Notes: generated from the letters alone by a model not told the origin. DNA of 44,448 nt from GCA-2687025 sp964473525 (GCA_964473525.1 CAYYPK010000049.1:1-44448); one strand, 5' to 3'. Shown: positions 25,687 through 34,252, counted from the stretch's first letter. Translations and numbers: made by a program.

Positions 25687-26422
25687 TTCCTCACTGCCCG
25701 ACGAGGACCGCAAGCGCGAATTCGTCCACGCGATGTTCGCCGGAATCGCACACCGCTACGACCTGCTGAACACCCTCCTCAGCGCCCGCTTCGACAGGCG
25801 GTGGCGCAAGTTCACGGCGAAGGTGTGCGGCCTTGAAGCTGGGATGCGCGCCCTCGACATATGCAGCGGTACCGGTGACCTGGCGTTCGCACTTTCGGAC
25901 CACTGCCCCGGCGCCAAGGTGGTCGCGTCCGACTTCGTCCACGAGATGCTCACGATCGGCGCGGAGAAGTCGCGTAGGCGAGGTCGCGGCTCTTACGCTC
26001 CCGTTCTGGGAGACGCGCTCGTCCTGCCGTTCGCGAACGACACGTTCGATGTCGTGACCGTCGCATTCGGCATCCGCAACGTGGCGAACGTCAAGGAAGG
26101 CATCACCGAGATGGCGCGCGTGACGCGTCCCGGTGGCCGCTCCGTCATTTTGGAATTCACGGAACCTAGGTCGCCTGTTCTCCGGTGGGCGTACATGTTC
26201 TACTTCACGCGTGTGCTGCCCAGGCTCGGCAACGCCATCTCTGGCTCCCAACACGACGCGTATTCGTATCTCCCGGCGTCCGTGTTGCACTTCCCCGGTC
26301 CCGACGAACTTGCCGACATGATGCGCGCGTGCGGCTTGGTGAACGTGCGCTACCATCTCAGAACCGCGGGCATCGCGGCCGTGCATGTCGGTGAGCGGCC
26401 CGGCGAGAGAGAGACCGCGTGA
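25679..26422 (+). CDS. ubiE: UbiE/MenG demethylmenaquinone methyltransferase
   Basis: The 247-residue SAM-dependent enzyme methylates demethylmenaquinone to menaquinone, the last step. Family markers are MFAGIAHRYDLLNTLLSARFDRRWR, the SAM-binding motif ALDICSGTGDLAFAL (about residues 58-72), VASDFVHEML, LPFANDTFDVVTVAFGIRNVAN and the LEFTEP motif. It starts with TTG inside the end of the UbiD gene (TTGGCTGA overlap) and ends in a TGATG overlap with UbiX, so expression is translationally coupled. Confidence 0.94.
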   Translation: MADSSLPDEDRKREFVHAMFAGIAHRYDLLNTLLSARFDRRWRKFTAKVCGLEAGMRALDICSGTGDLAFALSDHCPGAKVVASDFVHEMLTIGAEKSRRRGRGSYAPVLGDALVLPFANDTFDVVTVAFGIRNVANVKEGITEMARVTRPGGRSVILEFTEPRSPVLRWAYMFYFTRVLPRLGNAISGSQHDAYSYLPASVLHFPGPDELADMMRACGLVNVRYHLRTAGIAAVHVGERPGERETA

Positions 26423-27015
26423 TGGACACGAAGCGCCTCGTAGTCGCTGTTACCGGAGCTAGCGGAGCCGTTTACGCGGAACGCACGCTGCAGCTCCTCG
26501 CCCAGACGGACATTGAGGTGCATCTCGTCTTGTCGAATGCTGCGGTCCTGACGTTCCTCAAGGAGCGGAACCGCAAGATAGACCTCGACGACTTCGAGCT
26601 CGCCGACCTCATCGGCGCCGAAGCGGATAACGTCGTCTACCACCCGAACACGAACATCGGCGCGTCCATCGCGAGCGGGTCGTTCCGCACGATGGGCATG
26701 ATGATAGTTCCGTGCAGCATGGGCACTCTCGGCGCCCTCGCGGCGGGGCTCTCCATGAACCTGGTCCACCGAGCGGCGGACGTGTGCCTGAAGGAGCGGC
26801 GCAAGCTTGTCATCGTGCCGCGCGAGACGCCTCTGGCGACGACGCACCTGGAGAACATGCACAAGCTGTCCACACTCGGCGCCGTGGTGCTACCGGCGAT
26901 GCCCGGGTTCTACCACGATCCCCACACCATCGAGGACCAGATCGACTTCGTCGTCTCGAAGCTCTTCGACCAGTTCGACCTGGACTTCAACCTCATGCGA
27001 AGGTGGGAGGGCTAA
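26422..27015 (+). CDS. ubiX: UbiX flavin prenyltransferase
   Basis: The 197-residue protein prenylates FMN to give the cofactor needed by UbiD enzymes. Typical blocks are VVAVTGASGAVYAERTLQLL, the FMN-binding IASGSFRTMGMMIVPCSMGTLGALAAG, AADVCLKERRKLVIVPRETPL and AVVLPAMPGFYHDPHT. The ATG at 26422 shares its A with the UbiE stop, and the stop overlaps the next start (TAATG). Its presence in the UbiD operon supports both assignments. Confidence 0.95.
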   Translation: MDTKRLVVAVTGASGAVYAERTLQLLAQTDIEVHLVLSNAAVLTFLKERNRKIDLDDFELADLIGAEADNVVYHPNTNIGASIASGSFRTMGMMIVPCSMGTLGALAAGLSMNLVHRAADVCLKERRKLVIVPRETPLATTHLENMHKLSTLGAVVLPAMPGFYHDPHTIEDQIDFVVSKLFDQFDLDFNLMRRWEG

Positions 27016-27893
27016 TGGCTAGCGTGATACGCCAGACGCGCATCATCCTCGAGATGATCAAGTTCGAGCACACCATCTTCGCCCTGCCGTTTGCGGTCAT
27101 GAGCGCGTTCTTCGCCGCAGGAGAGATCCCGCCGTGGGGCGTTCTCGGCTGGATACTCGTCGCGATGGTGGGCGCGCGGAGCTGCGCGATGGCGTTCAAC
27201 CGCCTCGCGGACGCGGCGATCGACGCTGACAACCCGCGTACTGCCATGCGCGCCATTCCCGCAGGACTCATCACGGGCAGGGCAGTTGGTGTGTTCACCC
27301 TCGTATCGGCGGCATTGCTCGTCGTCGCGGCGTGGCGACTCAACCCTCTAGCATTTGCACTATCACCCGTGGCGCTCGTGACGATCATGGGATACTCCTA
27401 CGCAAAGCGGTTCACGTCGTTCGCGCACGTGTGGTTGGGGCTGTCTCTCGCCATCGCACCCGTTGGGGCGTGGATAGCCGTCGTCGGCAAGTTAGACCTG
27501 CTGCCGCTGTTGCTCGGGCTTGTCGTGCTGCTATGGGTGTCGGGCTTCGACATCATCTACGCCTGCCAGGACATCGACTTCGACAAGGGCAAAGGACTGC
27601 ACTCGATCCCCACGCGCCTGGGTATACGCGGCTCGTTGATACTGTCCGCCGTGCTGCATGTGCTCATGGTGGGCGTGCTCATCGCCATCCCGAGTCTCGC
27701 TACCCGATCAGGGGTGGAGTTGGGCATCCCCTACTGGGTGGGACTCAACGCGGTTACCGCGCTGCTGACCTACGAACACGTCATCGTCCGCCCCAGCGAC
27801 CTGTCACGCGTGAACGCCGCGTTCTTCACAATGAACGGCGTCATCAGCCTCGTCCTCATGGCGGCTTGCGTCGTCGACGTCCTCATTTGGTGA
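27015..27893 (+). CDS. UbiA-family prenyltransferase for menaquinone (MqnP-like)
   Basis: The 292-residue integral membrane enzyme attaches the polyprenyl chain to the naphthoate head group. It has eight to nine hydrophobic segments and the two Asp-rich prenyl-diphosphate motifs: NRLADAAIDADNPRTAMR (about residues 56-73) and YACQDIDFDKGKGLHSIP. In genomes with the futalosine route the UbiA homologue beside UbiD and MqnA fulfils the role called MqnP. The ATG overlaps the UbiX stop. The next gene begins 3 bases after its stop. Confidence 0.92.
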   Translation: MASVIRQTRIILEMIKFEHTIFALPFAVMSAFFAAGEIPPWGVLGWILVAMVGARSCAMAFNRLADAAIDADNPRTAMRAIPAGLITGRAVGVFTLVSAALLVVAAWRLNPLAFALSPVALVTIMGYSYAKRFTSFAHVWLGLSLAIAPVGAWIAVVGKLDLLPLLLGLVVLLWVSGFDIIYACQDIDFDKGKGLHSIPTRLGIRGSLILSAVLHVLMVGVLIAIPSLATRSGVELGIPYWVGLNAVTALLTYEHVIVRPSDLSRVNAAFFTMNGVISLVLMAACVVDVLIW

Positions 27894-27896
27894 TCC

Positions 27897-29405
27897 ATGC
27901 CGCTCCGCGTTTACTACGGCGACATACATAACCACTGCGGCATCAGCTACGGCCACGGGCCGCTGGAAGACGCCCTCGCGAACGCACGGCAGCAGCTTGA
28001 CTTCTGCTCTGTCACGGGTCACGCGCACTGGCCGGATATGCCGAACGAGCCAGGACGGCTAGACGGTCTCGTCCACTATCACCTCGACGGCTTCGCGAAG
28101 CTCGCCGCGAACTGGCCGAGCGTGCTGGACACGATGAACGACGCGAACGAACCCGGCAGCTTTGTGACGTTCCCCAGCTTCGAGTGGCACTGCAACCGCT
28201 CGGGCGACCACGCCATCTACTACCGCGACGGCGCTGGCGGTCTCCTTCGACCCGATTCCATCGAAGACCTGCACGCGCAGCTTGCCGCGCTTCACGACGC
28301 TGGCGTCGCCGTGATGGCGAACCCACACCACATCGGTTACCACCGAGGCTCGCGCGGCATTAACTGGGATCACTACGACCCACGCTTCGCGCCCGTCGTC
28401 GAGATGATGAGCATGCACGGCTGCGCGGAATCCGACGTGTCCCCGAAGCCGTACCTGCACACGATGGGCCCGTGCGATGTCACCAGCACGATGCAGTACG
28501 GCCTCGCGCAGGGCCACGTCTTCGGTGTCGTGGGATCGACGGATCACCACAGCGCGCATCCCGGCAGCTACGGTCACGGTCGCATGGGCGTGTGGGCAGA
28601 GGACCTGGCCCGCGAGGCGATCTGGGACGCCATCTTCGCCCGCCGCACGTACGCGCTCACGGGCGACCGCATCGAGCTCGAGTTCAGACTGAACGGCCAC
28701 CCTATGGGGTCCGTCGTCGAGGATGGCGACCCGTCGCGGCACATAGCCGTAGCAGTGAAAGGCGGGGCAGCTATCGACGTGGTCGAGGTGCTGCGCAATA
28801 ACCGCGTCATCCGTCGGCACTCTCCCTTGCCGTTGCCTGATGCGCCTCGCAACGACCCCATCCGAGCCAAGATCCTCCTGGAACTGGGATGGGGCGAGCG
28901 GGGTTCGACGACGCATTGGGACGCCCGCTTCGGCATTGAGGACGGCCGCGTGCTGAGCGTCGAGCCGCGATTCCGAGGTACTGAGGTCGTCGCCCCGCAG
29001 GACGAGGAGCCGGACGCGTACGCCTACTCGACATGCGAGCGCACGTCGCCGACAGAGGCGCGCATACGCACGCGCACGGACGCGAATCCCACGACGTCGA
29101 CGCCCGGCATGCAGGGCGTGTCGATGGAGGTCGAGATGCCGCGAGCGTCGCGCGTGTACGCGGATCTTGGCATGAAGCGCGTTTCGCACACCCTGGTAGA
29201 CCTGATCGAGGGTTCGCGATCCGGCTATATCGGCGGCTTCGTCACGCCAGCGTATCGGTTTGCGCGGGCCGCTCTGGTCGACGAATACAGAACGCAGTTC
29301 GAGTTCACCGACGTACGCGATGGCGCGATGACGCGCGACTGGTACACCGTTCGCGTTTGTCAGACGAACAGGCAGTGGGCGTGGTCGTCGCCGATATGGA
29401 TATAG
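27897..29405 (+). CDS. PHP/DUF3604-like metal-dependent hydrolase
   Basis: The 502-residue protein resembles the PHP-like DUF3604 family of metal-dependent hydrolases. Metal-binding blocks are YYGDIHNHCGISYG (DxHxH near residue 9), VTGHAHW, FEWHCNRSGDHAIYY, MANPHHIGYH and VVGSTDHHSAHPG. The last 200 residues look like a beta-rich extension. No signal peptide is seen. It sits in the menaquinone operon only 3 bases after the prenyltransferase and 11 bases before MqnA, so it is co-translated with them, though no step of the known pathway needs this family. It could supply a missing hydrolytic step or simply be a passenger; its substrate is unknown. Confidence 0.83.
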   Translation: MPLRVYYGDIHNHCGISYGHGPLEDALANARQQLDFCSVTGHAHWPDMPNEPGRLDGLVHYHLDGFAKLAANWPSVLDTMNDANEPGSFVTFPSFEWHCNRSGDHAIYYRDGAGGLLRPDSIEDLHAQLAALHDAGVAVMANPHHIGYHRGSRGINWDHYDPRFAPVVEMMSMHGCAESDVSPKPYLHTMGPCDVTSTMQYGLAQGHVFGVVGSTDHHSAHPGSYGHGRMGVWAEDLAREAIWDAIFARRTYALTGDRIELEFRLNGHPMGSVVEDGDPSRHIAVAVKGGAAIDVVEVLRNNRVIRRHSPLPLPDAPRNDPIRAKILLELGWGERGSTTHWDARFGIEDGRVLSVEPRFRGTEVVAPQDEEPDAYAYSTCERTSPTEARIRTRTDANPTTSTPGMQGVSMEVEMPRASRVYADLGMKRVSHTLVDLIEGSRSGYIGGFVTPAYRFARAALVDEYRTQFEFTDVRDGAMTRDWYTVRVCQTNRQWAWSSPIWI

Positions 29406-29416
29406 CGGGAGCGGGC

Positions 29417-30193
29417 ATGCCGTTTAAGATCGGGACGGTGTCTTACCTGAACTCCGTCCCGCTGAACGAGGGTCTTTACGATCACCCCGACGTGGACCTT
29501 CGCCAATACGTCCCGAGTCGCCTGGCCAGGGAGCTTGCCGACGGCTCCGTCGGTATAGGCCTCGTGCCGATGGTCGAGGCGCTTCGGCACGGTGGCTATC
29601 GCATCTTCCCGGACGCCGCCATCGGGTGCGTCGGCGCCGTGCTGAGCGTGAAGGTGTTCTCCGACGTGCCGCTGGAGGACATTCGCAGCGTGCGGCTCGA
29701 CCCGAGCTCTCGCACGTCGAACGCGCTGACGCAGGTGATTCTGGAGGGTGCATATTCGCTGTCGCCGCGTTACGTCGACGCCAGCAGCCCTGGCGAGCCG
29801 ACCGACGCCACGCTCATCATCGGTGACCCCGTTCTTCGTCGCGCGGAGGCTTCCCACGCGGAGATCGACCTGGGCCAGGCGTGGTACGACATGACGGGCC
29901 TGCCGTTCGTCTTCGCCGTGTGGGCGGGTCGTCCTAACGTCGCCACGGAGCGCGCTGCCGAGATCCTCGCCGAGTCCAAGCGCGTCGGCGTCGGGAACAT
30001 CGACCCCATCGCCGCGCGCGAGGCAGCTTCCCGCGACCTGGATCCCGACCTGTGTCGTCGTTACCTGCGCGACTACATCTGCTTCGACCTGGGGGAGGCG
30101 CAACAGGCGGGCATCAAGTGGTTCGCGACGCTCGCCGCCGAACGCGGTCTGCTGCCCAGCGCCGCGCCCGATGTGGATGGCATGTTCCTCTGA
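29417..30193 (+). CDS. mqnA: Chorismate dehydratase of the futalosine pathway
   Basis: The 258-residue protein converts chorismate to 3-enolpyruvylbenzoate, the first committed step of the futalosine route to menaquinone. It has the periplasmic-binding-protein-like fold with KIGTVSYLNSVPLNEGL at the start, LVPMVEAL, VRLDPSSRTSNALTQV, ATLIIGDPVLRR and LDLGQAW-like IDLGQAWYDMTGLPFVFAVW. Length is slightly under the usual 270-290. The ATG at 29417 follows GCGGGAGCGGG. It is the last gene of the operon; mqnB, mqnC, mqnD and mqnE are not in the window. Confidence 0.94.
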   Translation: MPFKIGTVSYLNSVPLNEGLYDHPDVDLRQYVPSRLARELADGSVGIGLVPMVEALRHGGYRIFPDAAIGCVGAVLSVKVFSDVPLEDIRSVRLDPSSRTSNALTQVILEGAYSLSPRYVDASSPGEPTDATLIIGDPVLRRAEASHAEIDLGQAWYDMTGLPFVFAVWAGRPNVATERAAEILAESKRVGVGNIDPIAAREAASRDLDPDLCRRYLRDYICFDLGEAQQAGIKWFATLAAERGLLPSAAPDVDGMFL

Positions 30194-30269
30194 CTGCCCA
30201 GTGACGTCCCGTATTGACATCCGTTCCCTTGGGCATCATCCTGAATGGCACGGGCAGGAGGCATCCGAA

Positions 30270-30560
30270 ATGGACGTGAAGCTCTCTGAACGTCAGGCCG
30301 CCATCGTCATCAGCCGCTTGGAGCGTGGGATGAACAACTCCGCTCACGACGTTCTGGAAGAGGCCTTCGACCGACTCGTGGAAGACGAGATCATCGCGGA
30401 GCACGACCTCGACGAGTTGCGCGCCTCCATCGAGCGGACAGACGGGCAGTTCGCCCGAGGCGAAGGCATCCAGATAGACGACCCCGACGCATTGGCTGAC
30501 CGGATCATGCTACGCGCCGTTGCCCGCGCCCAACGCCACGGCGTCAGCAAGGACGCGTGA
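30270..30560 (+). CDS. Type II antitoxin, ParD-like
   Basis: The 96-residue protein starts with a ribbon-helix-helix-like segment (MDVKLSERQAAIVISRLERG) followed by NSAHDVLEEAFDRLVEDE, the spacing seen in ParD-type antitoxins, which bind their own promoter through the N-terminus and the toxin through the C-terminal helix. GGCAGGAGG precedes the ATG. It overlaps the toxin start by one base (TGATG), as expected for a coupled antitoxin-toxin pair. It probably represses its own operon; a promoter between 30194 and 30250 is likely but not identified. Confidence 0.8.
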   Translation: MDVKLSERQAAIVISRLERGMNNSAHDVLEEAFDRLVEDEIIAEHDLDELRASIERTDGQFARGEGIQIDDPDALADRIMLRAVARAQRHGVSKDA

Positions 30561-30865
30561 TGGCGCACGCCGTTATCTCGCCAGAAGGCTGGCGGGATCT
30601 CGAAGACATCGCCGCCAGAATCGCAGCACACGACGTCGACACAGCCGACCGGCTCACGCGGGAGTTGCTGCGCCGGTGCGACATGTTGGCGCAACTCCCA
30701 CACCTTGGCCGTCGCCGACCCGACATCCGAGAGGATATGCGTAGCTTCGCCGTCGGCGCCTACGTGATCCTCTACACGATTGACGAGGTGGACGTCCTGA
30801 TACGGCGCGTGCTGCGCGGCAGCCGGGACATCGCGGCACCGCTGGCGAAGGGCAGCGACGATTAG
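30560..30865 (+). CDS. Type II toxin, RelE/ParE superfamily
   Basis: The 101-residue protein has the RelE/ParE layout: HAVISPEGWRDLEDIAARIA, DTADRLTRELLRRCDMLAQLPHLGRRRPD, then FAVGAYVILYTIDEVDVLIRRVLRGSRDI. The LPHLGR and YVILYTI-I-RVLRGSRD blocks are characteristic of ParE-type toxins, which poison gyrase or cleave mRNA on ribosomes. Start at ATG 30560 overlaps the antitoxin stop; a GTG three bases earlier is also in frame. Confidence 0.9.
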   Translation: MAHAVISPEGWRDLEDIAARIAAHDVDTADRLTRELLRRCDMLAQLPHLGRRRPDIREDMRSFAVGAYVILYTIDEVDVLIRRVLRGSRDIAAPLAKGSDD

Positions 30866-30892
30866 CCCATCAGTCGACCGGCAGCAGGCACC

Positions 30893-31639
30893 CTACCTCA
30901 CTCCTACCGGTTCGCGCTGCCACACGTACGCTCCTTGTAAAATACGCGCCTGGCGCTCCGTCAGTCCTTCGACGTCCGGTGACATTGGCCGCTGACCCCA
31001 CTGCATGTAGTGTGGGCAGTACTTCAGGAGGACACTACGCCGCTCGTTGGCGCCCGTCGTCCAGGGCATAGTCCCGTGGGTGAGCGCCTCGGTGAAGACC
31101 ACGACATCCCCCGCCTTCTGCGGAACCTGCCGCGCGATAGGGTTGTCCTCGACACTGTAGTATTTGCCAGGCATGTCGTACTGCGCCTTGTGCGACCCAG
31201 GGATGCAGCAGAAGCCGCCGCCTCCCTCGGGGATGTCGTTGAGCGCCCAGCTCACGACGACGAGGCCGTTATGCATATTCGGGCCGTGGTTCACGTAGTA
31301 GCACCCGTGGTGGAACATGCCCGCGTGGTGGTGCATGCCCTGCCCAGTAGCGTCGACATCAGAGCGCGCCGCCATGCCGTAGGCGTGATCCAGCCGGAAG
31401 CGGTCGCCCAGCAGCTCGCCGAGCACGGGCAGGATGGCGGCATGGTCGATGAGGTCGCGCCAGTCCGACCCCCATCCGAGGAAGCCACCGAAGCGCGACT
31501 GACCAGGGTCGTTGCGGGGGTTCTCGATCCCCTGCTCATCCATCGCCGTGCGCATGCGTTGGAGCCGCGATTCGTCCAACACGCCCTCCAGGGCGATGTA
31601 CCCCTGGAGGTCGAACAGGAAGCGTTGTTCGTCGGTCAC
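30893..31639 (-). CDS. PhyH-like Fe/2-oxoglutarate protein, HxG variant (second copy)
   Basis: The 248-residue protein has RFLFDLQGYIALEGVLDESR at the start, GGGFCCIPGSHKAQYDMPG (140-158), AGDVVVFTEALTHGTMPW with distal His188, and RRSVLLKY with the 2-oxoglutarate Arg. The proximal motif is MHHHAGMF, aligning as His105-Ala106-Gly107, so the iron-binding Asp is again absent. It starts with GTG at 31639 in a GTGA overlap with the end of the upstream PhyH gene, so the two are translationally coupled and may act on the same substrate or as a heteromer. Its identity to the third copy is moderate, so the duplication is old. Confidence 0.9.
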   Translation of the reverse strand: MTDEQRFLFDLQGYIALEGVLDESRLQRMRTAMDEQGIENPRNDPGQSRFGGFLGWGSDWRDLIDHAAILPVLGELLGDRFRLDHAYGMAARSDVDATGQGMHHHAGMFHHGCYYVNHGPNMHNGLVVVSWALNDIPEGGGGFCCIPGSHKAQYDMPGKYYSVEDNPIARQVPQKAGDVVVFTEALTHGTMPWTTGANERRSVLLKYCPHYMQWGQRPMSPDVEGLTERQARILQGAYVWQREPVGVR

Positions 31640-32412
31640 GCGGTGGCCCCCTCGTCTTCCTGGATCACCGTTGGACGTCCGCCCATGGACGGCGGCGCGA
31701 GGATGCGCTTCTGTTGCTCAGTCAGCGAGCTGAAGCTGTTAAGGTCGTAGTAGTTGGACGACCAGGAGGAGTGTCCCGGGCTGTATTTGTACAGCAGCGC
31801 GCGGCGCTCGTGATCCGCGACCCACGGCATCGTCCCGTGTATGAGCGCCTCCGTGAAGAACAGCACGTCGCCCGCTTCCACGGCGGGTTGCCTGACGTAG
31901 TGTGCGTCGCGCTCCCAGCGCCGCACATCGCCGGGCAGATGCGTCAGGTAGTTGGACTTGTGGCTGCCGGGAACGCAGGCGAATCCCCCGTCGCCCTCGT
32001 CAGCGTGGGTCAGGAAGAAGGTGAATACGCAGAGGCCGTTGCGCATCTCACCATCGCGGAAGCGGTACCAGTGGTCGCCTTCGTAGCCGCGTCCGGGACC
32101 GTTCTCGCCACCGTGCAGGTTTCCGCCCGTGGCGCCCTTCGTCATGAAGATGTTGTAGTCGTGGTCCAATCGAAAGCGCGGGCCGATGAGGTCGACGAAG
32201 TACGGCAGGAGCTTCGGATGGTCCATGAGATCCCTGAACGCGTCGCCCCACTCCGTCACGCGGCTTGTGCGACGTAAACCCTCCTCGCCAGGCTCCATCG
32301 GAAACGCCACGTCCGCGAGGGCGTTCAGGTTTGCCACCTCGTCCGGCGTCAGGACGTTCTTGATGAGCAGGTAGCCGTCCAGGTCCGCCATGAAGCGTTC
32401 TTCGTTTGTCAT
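31636..32412 (-). CDS. PhyH-like Fe/2-oxoglutarate protein, HxG variant (third copy)
   Basis: The 258-residue protein follows the same plan: RFMADLDGYLLIKNVLTPDE, GGFACVPGSHKSNYLTHLPG (142-161), AGDVLFFTEALIHGTMPW with distal His192, and RRALLYKY. The proximal motif is GGNLHGGENG, so His100-Gly101-Gly102 replaces HxD. The ATG at 32412 is chosen because GAAGGGGGAG lies just upstream; an ATG 78 bases earlier would add an unrelated leader. It sits 117 bases downstream of an alpha/alpha-toroid gene and overlaps the next PhyH gene by 4 bases, forming a probable three-gene operon. Confidence 0.9.
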   Translation of the reverse strand: MTNEERFMADLDGYLLIKNVLTPDEVANLNALADVAFPMEPGEEGLRRTSRVTEWGDAFRDLMDHPKLLPYFVDLIGPRFRLDHDYNIFMTKGATGGNLHGGENGPGRGYEGDHWYRFRDGEMRNGLCVFTFFLTHADEGDGGFACVPGSHKSNYLTHLPGDVRRWERDAHYVRQPAVEAGDVLFFTEALIHGTMPWVADHERRALLYKYSPGHSSWSSNYYDLNSFSSLTEQQKRILAPPSMGGRPTVIQEDEGATA

Positions 32413-32529
32413 GTCGTCTCCCCCTTCTCCGTAGGTCGGCCGCACAGGTTCACGGCCTGCGAACATAGGCGCGAGGGCGGGGTGTGTCAACAGTGCGGGA
32501 CAGAGGAATCGGCAGGTGCACGCCGCAGG

Positions 32530-33741
32530 TTACGAGACGAGAAGGCGCGCGGCGCGCGCAGGAACGAGCTGGCATGGCAGGCAGTACGCGGCCCTCTCGC
32601 GGCCTGGTGGGAACGTCACCTGCTCGTACGCGGTCAGATGCCCTTCCGCCTGGTGGTAGGTGACGTGACCGTAGAGGCTGAGCAGGAAGTCGTCCTTCCG
32701 ACCGAGAGACCAGAGGCCGTACAGGTAATCGGCGAGAGGCCAGTCGTCGAGGTGGCCCATGAAGCGCGTCTGTCCGCAGAATTGCCCTCCTGCGGACAGA
32801 CGCGCATCCACTACGCGGTTTGCCATGCCATCCGGCAGGAGCCCGCTGGACAGAAGTTCCGGCCAGTAGCGATAGTTGGTGTACGAAGCGTCGCGCGTGT
32901 CCGTCAGATGCTCGGGACGGTCGAGCGGCTCGATGCGCGGCGTAAGCCACCAGTCGGCCTCGTCCGCCGGCCAGGCGCGGTCTATCGCGGCAAGCGTGCT
33001 GTCGGCAAGCGCATATGCGACCTCCTGCGCCTCCGACTCGGGCTCGCCATGGCGTTCGCACAGAGCTGCCCATCGCGCCAACCCCTTCGACGCCCACGCG
33101 TTGTTGTGGAAGTACACGGCGACCTTCGCACGCTCGTCTGCCTCAGGCGCGCCAGCGATGAGGCCGCCACCGGGCGCCGCCTCGCGATGCAGGCGCGTGA
33201 GATAGCCCGCCAGACGGCCGAGCGCCGCCTTGCCGTCGTCCCACCATGCGCTCGGGCCGGCGCGCTCATCTAATAGCGCGGCGGTGTGGAGCAGTTGACC
33301 GTACTCGCTGATGGACGGGCCGTAGTAGTCGATGGAGCCGTCGTCGCGGACGAACCGCTCCAGCCAGTAGCGGAAGAGCTCCGCCGCGCGTGTGTGGATG
33401 CCCCACGCGGAGAGCGCGTCCACCGCTGCGATGATGGTCGGCGGGAATCCGTCGTGCATGTCCTCGCCGTACTGCTTGATGCCGTACTTGGGGTGGTCGC
33501 CTTGGAACGTCGCGTCGATGTGCGCGAGCCCCGTCTCGACGGACAGGTCGAGGAACGGATGACCAGTGTCGATCTTGAGGTGCGGCTCCAGCCTGCTGAT
33601 GCTCGCCTGGATCTCCGCGGGGTCGAACGCTGGATCGCCGGTCGTACGCGGGAACATCGTGAGGATGGCATCGAGGTCGGGTCGTTCGTTCGAAGCCAAT
33701 AACCGTTCGCGAACGGGGTCGTCCGTGCGGTCTCCCCAGTC
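32530..33741 (-). CDS. Predicted alpha/alpha-toroid (six-hairpin glycosidase-like) protein
   Basis: The 403-residue protein is rich in aromatic and Trp residues spaced along helical hairpins, for example LDLSVETGLAHID, GIKQYGEDMHDGFPPTIIAAVDALSAWG, FRYWLERFVRDDGSIDYYGPSISEYGQLLH and YFHNNAWASKGLARWAALC. This pattern fits six-hairpin glycosidase-like toroids acting on sugars or terpenoid-like substrates, but no family is certain. No signal peptide is seen. The ATG at 33741 follows AGGAGGGAGCGGA. It heads an operon with two PhyH-like genes, so their substrate might be a glycan or glycosylated metabolite. Confidence 0.7.
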   Translation of the reverse strand, partial: DWGDRTDDPVRERLLASNERPDLDAILTMFPRTTGDPAFDPAEIQASISRLEPHLKIDTGHPFLDLSVETGLAHIDATFQGDHPKYGIKQYGEDMHDGFPPTIIAAVDALSAWGIHTRAAELFRYWLERFVRDDGSIDYYGPSISEYGQLLHTAALLDERAGPSAWWDDGKAALGRLAGYLTRLHREAAPGGGLIAGAPEADERAKVAVYFHNNAWASKGLARWAALCERHGEPESEAQEVAYALADSTLAAIDRAWPADEADWWLTPRIEPLDRPEHLTDTRDASYTNYRYWPELLSSGLLPDGMANRVVDARLSAGGQFCGQTRFMGHLDDWPLADYLYGLWSLGRKDDFLLSLYGHVTYHQAEGHLTAYEQVTFPPGRERAAYCLPCQLVPARAARLLVS

Positions 33742-34252
33742 CATTCCTCCGCTCCCTCCTGTCGCGTAGGCGTCGGACGCTGCTGACGTCGGGCGCACTC
33801 GATACCCGCTACGTGACTCGGCGGTATCCGCGCGCTGGGGAGAGTCACCGGGCCGCGTCTTGCGTGTCATGAGAGCCGCGCTTGGTGGGACACCAAGGCG
33901 GCGTGGTGGTCAAGCGTACCCCTCCTGGTTTCCCCTGTCGGTGTGTGTTTGGCGACGCCATGCTGGCACAGAGGCGGGGCGTCGGCAAGCGCTGGGACCA
34001 TGCGCTCGGTCCAACGCCGTGCGCAGACGCCACGCAGATTTGTGTCGTACTTTCCCGCCGCTAGCGCTCTATGTATTGGGGCAGCCTGGGTCGCCACCGT
34101 GGCGTCTGCCAGGGCGGACGTGCAGAGCCCCCGAAGGCGTCCTTGGCCCGTTCCCAGGCTTGGTGGCGTCCCCTTGGGTGTCAAGCCGAAGCTTGCCGGA
34201 TGGGCGGGCATGAATCGGCAGTCAACACTTCTCGATAGCTAAGGAGCCCGGG
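33742..34252. other. Divergent intergenic stretch with short hairpin
   Basis: These 511 bases separate two divergent genes. A CTTGGTG-gga-CACCAAG hairpin lies at 33881-33897. Long frames on both strands are Arg/Pro-rich without recognisable family, so I call none of them a gene. AAGGAG just before 34253 is the ribosome binding site of the WD40 gene. Confidence 0.5.
33881..33897. promoter_or_regulatory. Short perfect inverted repeat in divergent region
   Basis: CTTGGTG and CACCAAG form a 7-bp dyad around GGA, about 140 bases upstream of the alpha/alpha-toroid gene. It may be an operator; no T-tract follows. Confidence 0.25.

Noticed and set aside
33860..34213. Genes in the divergent gap before the WD40 gene
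   Set aside because: Frames on both strands overlap fully, lack ribosome binding sites and families, and have biased Arg/Pro composition.
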